NCBI RefSeq assembly: GCF_037975245.1
Contig: NC_092583.1
Span: 7,331,264-7,395,263 of the forward strand
Origin: Apostichopus japonicus
Taxonomy: Eukaryota; Echinodermata; Holothuroidea; Aspidochirotida; Stichopodidae
DNA: 64,000 nucleotides
Direction: 5' to 3'
The notes beneath the pieces were generated by a model that was not told the origin of the DNA, made no database searches, and saw only the letters and a list, made by a program, of their open reading frames with translations. Made by a program: the position numbers and the translations under genes. Within the stretch, counting starts at the first letter, position 1. Each line of letters starts with the position of its first letter. This document shows, in pieces, positions 31,444 through 40,785 of this stretch.

Positions 31444-31674
31444 GCAATAAGTATATACACTCAAACCCCTTTTTTAGGTTAGGGACATCCAACATGTTGA
31501 TGATGTTCCGTGTTTTCATGAATTTAATCAGAGTGATTCCTGGTGTCTCTATCAGAGAAACCCGGCGTATCATATCAGTTTCTCCCAGTGGTAGACCAAA
31601 CAGAGTTGCTAATTTCAGAGAGCTGACTAGAGTAAGCTCTTCAACAACATTGAACATTAATCTGCCGTAATCAG
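31444..31674 (-). CDS. Second death-effector-like exon
   Basis: Minus-strand exon with a strong acceptor (TTTACATTTCAG, exon from 31674, phase 1). It encodes YGRLMFNVVEELTLVSSLKL, ATLFGLPLGETDMIRRVS and ITLIKFMKTRNIINMLDVPN followed by LKKGFECIYLL, a helix order matching death effector domains, particularly the NIIN..DV..LK.GFE pattern between helices 4 and 5. The 3' border is uncertain: a weak donor C|GTATGG lies after 31444, or the frame reads on through a G-run to a stop at 31361. The exon is not the same as the one at 2359-2629 and may belong to a separate gene or a tandem DED. The 5' exon was not identified. Confidence 0.5.
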
Positions 31675-32217
31675 CTGAAATGTAAATCAAAGTAAGAATA
31701 ACAAATAGTTAAAGATCACACTCAGCACAACAAACCAATTGATAAACTGATTATAAAAAATAATAGATGAGATCACATTTTCCTATTTATCATTTGATTT
31801 TTAGATTGCTTTTTATCGCATTAATCTATAACAACAAAATGCATTTCTTTAAAATCAGTTCAATAGCGGGAGAAGATTATGTGGAATATAAATAAGTAAT
31901 TCCTTTTTGAAGTACTGTTAATATAACTGCTAATCTACACAACAAGCATCAGTGTTATGTTACCATAGCAACTTTAAGTGCCACCTTTTTAGGTAATATT
32001 TAACAAAAATTGATTTCAAAATCTTACTCTTCAGATTTAGGAGGGTGTGATCTACCTCACTTGATGCAAAAAAGTGAAAACATGATTAGCAGGAATTAGC
32101 TAAGGCTTTATTTTCTACAATAGTTTACGAGACAGATATTGCAAGGGTTTTATGCTTTATGTTATTTGCTTGTTTACCCCAGCCACATATAAATAAATCT
32201 GGAGGTAACACCATACA
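31675..32217. other. No gene seen
   Basis: AT-rich DNA upstream (on the minus strand) of the second DED-like exon. Confidence 0.45.
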
Positions 32218-32225
32218 CTCAGAAA

Positions 32226-33267
32226 TAGTGGCGTCACCAGACTTTTTAGTCTGGGGGGCACAGGGGGGGCACCAGCATTTGATGGGGGGGGGCACTTAGG
32301 TGGATACGGATCGCCGTCCTGGGGGAGGGGTCTAAGGGGAGGGGGTTGGAAAATTTTCGCATACGGAGGATAGGCTAGATGCAAAATGGTGCCACATATG
32401 ATGCTTAATTCGATCTGAAGATATCTCCAGAAATTGCTATTTTTGAGGTAATGATTTTAACAACGCGCAGAATTTTGCAGAGGATATGAACCACATGCTG
32501 TCGATATTATGCCTAACCCTATCAATAGAACCTACATTTGTTGAATTAATGTGTGCATGACCCCCGACTCCTTTCTTGTCCTTCTCGTTTTCTCCCATTA
32601 TCTATTAAGATGTAACAGGTTCCAGCATCGTTATTTTTGGCTCCTATCAGAGATCTCACCATGCAATCCAAAGTTTGATCACACATCGAGTATGGCTCAG
32701 TATGCAGGTGTGAACATTCGCCATTTGTTCCTACAAGCATCTGACCTCAAATGACCTCTGCACCCCCTACACAATAGGGTCAATATATGGGTCCACAAAT
32801 ATAGGCAAGTATGGTGCCTGCGGACCCTCACATTCTCACATTTCGTCAGCTCCTAACCTGTCAACCTCAGACCAGGGCAACATACCGCAGTACCCTCCCT
32901 TCTCACAGTCATGTAGCTCGCGAAGCGGACGTGTATAGCCGCTGGTATGGCGTGGGCACTGACACATTCAATGTAAATATCGACATCTGTTGTGATGGCG
33001 CGGGTTACGACTTCGATACCCGACGGTCAAGGATAAACTTTTTCATTTTTTTCGCAGCTCATTTGAAGAAAATACGAATTACTGTGCTTCTTTGTCCTTA
33101 TGAAAAACCAACTCAGATGATGGGAGTTGAATATAACAAAATATATATATATATTTTTTACCAACCCAAATCTCAGATTGGGGGTGGGGGCACTCGGGGG
33201 ACACTAGGTTTTCCAGAGGGGGCACGTGCCCCCCTGACCCCCCCCCCCCCCCTTGGCGACGCCACTG
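32226..33267. mobile_element. hAT element
   Basis: Ends TAGTGGCGTCACCAG and TTGGCGACGCCACTG, flanked by the perfect 8-bp duplication CTCAGAAA (32218-32225 and 33268-33275). The G-rich hairpin module lies at about 32320-32347. No transposase. Confidence 0.85.
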
Positions 33268-33510
33268 CTCAGAAAACATACCAACTATCAGGGTTTGTGA
33301 TTTGCCCCACCGCTTCTAAACATGTATATTATGTTTAACACTTTGTCAGTTCGACACTGTAGAGTTTCGATATCTAACAGAACATACCTTTATTATGCAT
33401 TTACCGCACTTGAATGGATAATGAAGATGTTGAAATTTATTTTCTCTGTGTCAGAAAATGCTTCATCTAATTTTTAAACCTCTCCTAATTGACATATTGA
33501 AGTGGTCTAG

Positions 33511-34603
33511 CAGGCGCGGCGGAACGGAAAAATTAATGGGGGGGGGGGCTAATGTGTGGAGACTATCTAAGCGGAGCGCCACCATCAGTTGGCGCGGAGC
33601 GTACAAGAAAATTTTGGGTTTTTTCAAACCCCCAGATGGCCGGAAACGGCACTTCCCGAATGTTTTATGCTGCGAATACCTAGCCCTAAAATATGGGTCT
33701 CAAGCCTGCAATTTCTCAGATTGCACGTTAAAGTCTGTAAAAACATTGTAATTTGTATATTCGATAGTGTTTTAAGAGAGTTGCTATTACTCGTAGTGTA
33801 CTCGCAAAGGCGTTTTTGAGTGTAGTAAGGGCAGTGGCGGAGCTAGGGGTATTGGTCAGGGGGGCAAGAATGGTCTATAGGGGCGCTTTCGACACTATCT
33901 AAGCGGAGCGCCACCACAGGTTGGCGCGGAGCTTACAGAAAATTTTTGAGTAAAGATACTCCCTAGACTGCAGGAAATGACCCTTTCCGGGCCTTGCTAA
34001 TTTGCAGATAAACGGAGAATAAATAGGTGTCGTCGCCATTTTGTCGGAAAATTACACCAACAGAATATGACAAATGTCAATAGGTATATGAGAGCGCAAT
34101 AAAATAGTCAATAATCGCGAATAAGTAAAAAGTAGTGAAAAGCTGAAAAGGGCGCCAGCAGTCCATTTGAGTCCGTCAGGGGGGGGGGGGGGCATCCGCC
34201 CCCCTGACTGTATATATGGACGCTCCGCCACTAAGTAAGGGGATGTTGGAGAACTGGCTGAAATGAGGCAAGTCATTGGCCTAAGACGAAGTTGTGTTAC
34301 GCTTACCGGTACTCACACTCACTGCTTCCACTTTTCACGGGGCGTGAAGACGCGGTTTGGGTGACAATGTGGTCTTTAGCTAGAGGACGGGCCGAGGGTC
34401 CCCCAGCAATTACTAAAATTATTACACCTATATAGTATACGTGTGCATCGGACAGATCGACAAGTATGCATTGAAAAATGGGCAGATGGACGTTTCGGAG
34501 CCTTGGTAAATATTGGGGGACTTATCATGCATTTGCCCCCTCAACTTTTTCATTGGGGGGCTGAGCCGCCCCAAGCCCCCCCCCCCCGGTTCCGCCGCCA
34601 CTG
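33511..34603. mobile_element. Non-autonomous hAT element, family A copy 2
   Basis: Ends CAGGCGCGGCGGAACGG and CCGGTTCCGCCGCCACTG with the perfect 8-bp duplication TGGTCTAG (33503-33510 and 34604-34611). Near-identical to 14692-16067 outside their different nested insertions. Confidence 0.85.
33832..34233. mobile_element. hAT MITE nested in family A copy 2
   Basis: Ends CAGTGGCGGAGCTAGG and GACGCTCCGCCACTA with the perfect 8-bp duplication AGTAAGGG (33824-33831 and 34234-34241). Confidence 0.85.
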
Positions 34604-34611
34604 TGGTCTAG

Positions 34612-35099
34612 CCTTCACTAGTTAATCTATGATCGACTCCCAAATGACCTTAGTTTAGTTGATATAAAGTTGTTTCAAATATACAACAGATACCTAGATG
34701 TGTTATTTTGTTTTATTAGATAGTGATCACATGAGAACAAGAGGAATAGTGCAACATTTAAAGTTTCATAGCAGTTTGATGAATAAACGCAGGTGAACAT
34801 TGACACATACCTACAATTATTGTTTCCATCTTCATAAACACTCATCAACACACAGTAGAGAAAGGAGAAACTTTAGGAGTTAATTAGTACCAGTGTATTG
34901 CTCCAATGATCTCAGGTGAGAACGAAGATCCACCAAAACTAGGAATAGATTAACAAGGAAGACTTCACATTTTGTACAATCATTCCCACACCCATAACCA
35001 ATACCTGACCTTTAGACAATATGTAGGGTTTGACTTCTGCAAAACGTAAATGAGCTTTTCACCTATACCAAAGTGTGCAGCAAGTTTACTACCATGCAT
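34612..35099. other. No gene seen
   Basis: AT-rich DNA between the family A element and the satellite copies. Confidence 0.45.
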
Positions 35100-35740
35100 A
35101 TATTATCTTTTTACAGGAAAGTTTTCAAGATGAGGAAATTCGATATTTTGACATTTGGACCTCTGTTGACTTAAAATGACCTTTGACCTCCACCCAAAAT
35201 GATCGGGTTCTTGTGCACTACCAGAAGACATATGCCAAATGTGAGCTATGTGATGAAACGTTTCTTGGGTTATCGTGTTTACAATTTTTGTGTTTATAAG
35301 GCATAACAGATTGTGACATTTGATGACCCCAAAATGACCTTTGACCTTCACCACAGACAATAAGGTTCTTGTACTCATTGTAGGCAAGCCACATGCAAGG
35401 ATTTGACGTTTTGCCCCCTGGTGACTCTGAAATGAACTCTTGACGGACACCAAATTGTGCAAAAACTGTACACTACATAAGGCTATCCTACTATGCATAT
35501 ATGAGTTCCTTGGATGTTCAGATTCTGGAGATTTTGGAGATATTCACATTTTGCCCTCTGCTGACCCCAAATGACATTTGAACTCCACCCAAACCTATAA
35601 GGTCGTTTTACTAATTGCGGGGAAGCCACATGCCGAATACGTTAACTGCTGATGTTACCGATCTTGAGATATTGTGTTTACAATCTAGGATGTCACAAAA
35701 AACACACACACAAATACACACACACACGCAAACCTGACTG
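35100..35740. repeat. Dispersed block of the DR1 satellite with CA tail
   Basis: About four diverged units with TGACCTTTGACCT at 35178-35190 and TGACCTTTGACC at 35335, spaced about 157 bp. It ends with ATTGTGTTTACAATCTAGGA and a CACA tract, the same terminus as the array at 5510-5560. Confidence 0.75.
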
Positions 35741-36085
35741 CATAGGTTAACATACACACACGAACTTGACTGTATAGGTTACTTGCCTTCAGTTGATATA
35801 ACCAACTGATTTTAGCACAGTTAAATGTACCTATAATCACTTCACACTACATGTAACATTTTCTGAACATATTTCTTATTCATCGATCTACTTCCGTAAA
35901 GCTCAAGATCATGTTGTCACCTTGTAATACCTTCAACATTGGAATATTTTATCATAATTCAACATATTAATGGTCTAGTCACAATATTTTCCTAATTTCA
36001 TAAACACGCACTTCTTTTCTACTAAGGGTTTACTGGCTAATAATACAAACTGTTCTATGATCTGTTCTATACTTAATAATACTTA

Positions 36086-38021
36086 GGCATCTTTCACACT
36101 TTCCTGGATCACGCGCCGGGTCTTGCCGGATCGAGGCTACATATACATCCGGCATGATCGTTGGTCCGACCCGGCATGATCCGGGATGTTCCGTACCTAT
36201 CTGTGGCAGTCCGTACCGATCCATAGTGGCCTTTCGATCCGTGAATAAGTTTGAACATGTTTAAAAAAATTCGAGTCCAACCACAGATTAAAATCCCGAA
36301 GAGGACCATGAGCGGACCAGTAGCAACCCGTAGACGATATTTCGCAACCCCTAGTGGACCCTAGTTCACTCCTAGTAAGCCATGATCACGTGATCGGCGA
36401 CGGACCCACTACGGGTTGGAACGAATTGAAACAAAGAAAAAGATCACGTGAAGTATTGGTATTGGTATGTCTGCACTCCGGCTTGACACAACTTGTTATC
36501 GGTCGAAACGTGTTGTGAGAGGTTGATACGGCTTGGTATAGGTTGTTTCGAATCGAGGTACCCGATGCTTGTGTCAAGTAGTGAGGCTTGCACAACTATT
36601 CAATCATTCTGCCTTTCTCCATTGATTAGAGCACATTTCTACGTCACAGCAGTTCCTTTATCCATCAAACAGGAGGGCACCACGAGGGAGAGCAAGAGCA
36701 AAGTATTAGCCGCTACCACTGGCGGATCCAGGGCCTTTGTTTGGGAGGGGCCAAAGTGGCATTAGAGTGATATGGGGTAGGGGTCTAAGGGGAGGGGTGC
36801 ACCCCTCCCCTTTGGAAATTTTCTATTGCTGAATGCCCTCAAATGCAATTTGGTGCGACAAAAGTGTACAATGATGATGTTAATTTACTTCTAAAAAAAA
36901 ATGTTTCCCAGGTGTAATTTTCTAAAATATTTATAAAACAAAGTTGGGATCATCTTTCTCAAGAAATTTTATTTCTCATAGGTTATAAATTTCTTACAAC
37001 CAGCCTGTAACTGCAAAATGGTGTTAAACTGTAAATCCTCATGCTCATATATTTACATAGCTCCCAACTCTTGAGAAGGCAAATGCTGGTCCATGCCACG
37101 AATCGCCGTCCTGGGGAGGGGTATAAGGGGAGGGGGTGTCCCCCTCCCCTTTTGATTTTTTTTTAATCCTGGTGATGCCTACATGTAAAATGGTGGCACT
37201 TAGAAAGGCTTTTGTCACCCACAATTTTCTGAGAAATATGCATTTTTTTGTGTGTAACATCAATAAATTGAATAGTAGGTGATAATTCATTCTTTCCCGT
37301 GGCATGAAAATGTTCGCTGCTCGCCCCAATGAAAAGAATTATAGGCTAATTTGAGGTTCAAATGATGCTGTAAAGGAGGTTTTATACTCTGTTATGCTAA
37401 ATGCTAAAGAAATGATGGTTGCTAAGTCAAAATTTGATGCAAATTTTTTTATGTATACTTGACAATTACAATGCGTTTTTTCGGACGCTTGTGCGGGTCA
37501 GCGGGTTTGGGTGTTAGAATGCGGGTCTAATTCCCGCGAATTGCGGGTCAGTTGGGAGCTCTGCATTTAATTTTAAACCAGAAAACGAAAAAGTTTAGAC
37601 TAGTCTACCACTGCTATTCCTCTTGATTTTTTTAATTTCCAATGATTTAGCGGATGTTCGGAAACACTTTTTGGCTCACCTTTGGGGGCCATGGCCCCCT
37701 TGGCCCCCCTTGGATCCGCCAGTGGCCGCTACAGAGTCATGAGAGGCTGGATCCAACGTTGAATCTAGGCCTGGATCCAGATCTGCATCTACTTATGGCG
37801 AGGTTTCCAGAGGTCAATGTCAAGGTGTGGGATGAGTAGACCCCGGAAGCTATCCGTAACAATCCTTATATCAACCCGTAACAACGCCGTAGTAACCCAT
37901 ACTGGACTCATATGAACCGTAACAACCCGTTCTGGATTAGCAGCATCGCCTTTCCGGAGGCTGACGGATGCCCGTGCGCTACGGATCGTTCCAAACTACC
38001 TGGGAAAGTGTGAAAGGGGCT
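36086..38021. mobile_element. PIF/Harbinger-type MITE carrying a nested hAT
   Basis: Inverted ends GGCATCTTTCACACTTTCC and GGAAAGTGTGAAAGGGGCT, flanked by TTA on both sides (36083-36085 and 38022-38024), the usual Harbinger target. No coding sequence. The interior is rich in CCGGCATGATC- and CAACCCGTA-type phrases. A hAT element sits at 36717-37724. Confidence 0.65.
36717..37724. mobile_element. hAT element nested in the Harbinger-type MITE
   Basis: Ends CACTGGCGGATCCAGG and TTGGATCCGCCAGTG, flanked by the perfect 8-bp duplication GCCGCTAC (36709-36716 and 37725-37732). The interior has two G-rich hairpin modules (about 36775 and 37110). Confidence 0.85.
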
Positions 38022-38111
38022 TTAGCAATTCTTGCTGATTCGATGCTTTCCTTTTCTGCTTTTAGACCTCTCGTAAGGTCATGGAATATTTGGCTAAGAC
38101 AAGTTCTTTAA

Positions 38112-38341
38112 GGAGTGTTAGCTCAGTAGTTAACGCCGGTGCCTTTCAATCATAACGTCCCGAATTCGAGTCACTCCAAGATTAATGTATGTTGTCTAGT
38201 TACAGAGTTGTTGACAATTGACGGTAAATATGAATCTAAGAGACTGACTTCGGTCATCTTGCGGCTTTGATAAGCAAATGATGGCTTCGCGAGTTCCTGC
38301 TTGCAGGAGGATCTAAATCACATACAAATACATACATACTT
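38112..38341 (+). mobile_element. tRNA-derived SINE
   Basis: The head is tRNA-like: GGAGTG and CACTCC could pair as an acceptor stem, TTAGCTCAGTAGTTAACGC is a polymerase III box A, and GAATTCGAGTC at about 38160 is a box B. The anticodon stem does not pair, so it is not a working tRNA gene. A non-tRNA body follows and ends in a CATACAAATACATACATACT tail. Confidence 0.65.
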
Positions 38342-38584
38342 CCAAAAGGAACCGGTCAGGAACGGTGGAACAACTGTTCTAGAAAAAGGAATGCAGGCCT
38401 ATCACATTTAAGGACAGACGTTGTGATGATCAATAAGTCCCATATTGCTTCAATCTACTTCAGATTGTGCCATAGCACATGCAGAATTCCTGTTTTGTTA
38501 ATTAACTTAAACTATCACTTGTGACTAGAGAATTAGAACAATGCGGTGCAACTTAAGTTTAGTAGAGAACGTTCCCATCAACAA

Positions 38585-40785
38585 AGCATTCCGCCATGCG
38601 TTACAAACTCTCTGAAAGATCTGTTCTTAAAAGGAATGAATATTTTTACCTGTGGGTGAAAGTAGAGACGTGTAGGCTAGGTGCATCACTTAAAGATTAA
38701 TACAATAGGGATTTTGTACTCGTAAAATTTCCACTTCTTGAAGTTCTTACTTTTACATGTGTCATTGTCCTTTATTAATATAGTGTAGAGTTAATGTTCA
38801 TCATTGAACTAAATATCATGCTTGTATAAAATTCTTGAGACAAAAGCTGTTAATATGTTCATCATTTGACCTCTCCTGTTGGACATCATAAACATTCCCT
38901 AATTTCTGAAATTACATATTGTGTTTGCAAATGTAAATTAAAACTTAAATTTACACACAAGTCAGGTAACTTGGTCATTAGTTATCTATAAGCACATGTT
39001 ATGTTAAGTCTAACCTCTTTCTGCTGCTGAAGTAATTCTTCCTTCTCATCCTTCAATGTTTTCAGTTCTATTCAGTTGTATTCAATCTATCTAAGAAGTG
39101 TTGTCTTTCCTCCTCTGTTGCCTTCCATGTATCTTTGAATTACTGTCTTTCCTCCCTTGTTGTCTTTAGTCTTCCATTCAGCTGTTGTTCTTCTTCCTCT
39201 GTTACCTTCAATGTATCTTTCAATTCTTGTCTTTTCTCCTCTGTTGTATTTAGTCTTCCATTCAGCTGTTGTCTCTCTTCCTCCTCTGTTGCCTTCAATG
39301 TATTTTTCAATCGTTGTCTTTCCTCCTCTGGTGTCTTTAATGCTCCAATACAGTTGTTATTCTTCTTCCTCCTCTGTTGTCTTCAATGTATTTTTCAATT
39401 GTTGTCTTTCCTCCTCTGTTGTCTTAATTCTTCCATTCAGCTGTTGTCTCTCTTCCTCCTCTGTTGCCTTCAATGTATTTTTCAATCGTTGTCTTTCCTC
39501 CTCTGGTGTCTTTAATGCTCCAATACAGTTGTTATTCTTCTTCCTCCTCTGTTGCCTTCAATGTATTTTTCAATTCTTGTCTTTTCTCCTCTGTTGTATT
39601 TAGTCTTCCATTCAGCTGTGGTCTCTCTTCCTCCTCTGTTGCCTTCAATGTATTTTTCAATCGTTGTCTTTCCTCCTCTGGTGTCTTTAATGCTCCAATA
39701 CAGTTGTTATTCTTCTTCCTCCTCTGTTGTCTTCAATGTATTTTTCAATTGTTGTCTTTCCTCCTCTGTTGTCTTAATTCTTCCATTCAGCTGTTGTCTC
39801 TCTTCCTCCTCTGTTGCCTTCAATGTATTTTTCAATCGTTGTCTTTCCTCCTCTGGAGTCTTTAATGCTCCAATACAGTTGTTATTCTTCTTCCTCCTCT
39901 GTTGTCTTCAATGTATTTTTCAATTGTTGTCTTTCCTCCTCTGTTGTCTTAATTCTTCCATTCAGCTGTTGTCTCTCTTCCTCCTCTGTTGTCTTCAATA
40001 TTTATTTCAATTGTAGTCTTTCCTCCTCTGTTGACTTTCTTCTTCCATTCAGCTGTTGTTTTACTTTCTCTGTTGCCTTCAATGTATTTTTCAATTATCA
40101 TCTTTCCTCGTTTGTTGTCTTCAGTCTATCATTCAGCTGTTGTCTCCCTTCCTCCTCTGTTGCCTTCAGTGTATTTTTCAATTGTTGTCTTTCCTCCTCT
40201 GGTGTCTTTAGTCTTCCAATGAGTGGTTGTTCTTCTCCATCTGTTACCTTCAATGTATCTTTCAATTGTTGTCCTTCCTCCTCTGTTGTTTTAGGTCTTC
40301 CATTCACCTGTTTCTTCCTCCTCTGTTGTCTTCAATATCTTTTTCAATTGTTGTCTTTCCTTCTTTCTGTCTTGCCTTCAATGCATATTGACTTGCTGTC
40401 TTTTCTCCACTGTTGTCTTTAGTCTTCATCTAACTTGTTGTCTCATATATTCTGATTCCTTTAGTTTATTACTGAGTTGATGTCTCTCTTCCTCTGTAGC
40501 TTGAAGTCTTCCAGTAATTAGATGTTTTTCACATTCTGATATTGTTAGTTTACCAGTGAGCTGTTGTCCTCTGATGCCTTTAGTCTTCTAATAAGCTGCT
40601 GTTTTTCATCGTCTGATTCAGTTAGTTTATGAGAAGAGTTTTTACCTTTCGTCTTCCAATGCTTTTAGTACTTGTTCGGTACTAACTTTGAATATGAAAT
40701 AAACATATAAACTGCAAACATGGCTAAAGAGTGTCTTCCACCGAAAAGATTTAATGATGCAAATAAATACAGTTCAATGTATATC
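38585..40785 (-). pseudogene. Broken duplicate of the coiled-coil repeat locus
   Basis: Matches 1-1700 in the same orientation, including the flanks (CTCTGAAAGATCTG, GTCTAACCTCTTTCTGCTGC and CAGTTCAATGTAT). On the minus strand the 42-bp repeats can be traced but the frame is broken many times; the longest intact piece, 40307-40098, has about five repeats. The splice acceptor that precedes the coiled-coil exon in the intact copy (TTTCAG|ATTCAAAG) reads TTTCAT|ATTCAAAG here. The duplication stops near 40785 at G-rich MITE-like DNA, and no DED exon follows. The plus-strand Ser/Leu/Cys-rich frames are antisense shadows. Confidence 0.8.
39261..39985. repeat. 175-bp higher-order tandem repeat
   Basis: TTCAGCTGTTGTCTCTCTTC or its variant recurs at 39261, 39436, 39611, 39786 and 39961, exactly 175 bp apart. 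Each unit holds four modified 42-bp coiled-coil repeats. Since 175 is not a multiple of three, each unit changes the reading frame. Confidence 0.9.

Noticed and set aside
38112-38178. A functional tRNA gene
   Set aside because: Box A and B are present, but the anticodon stem does not pair and a SINE body follows.
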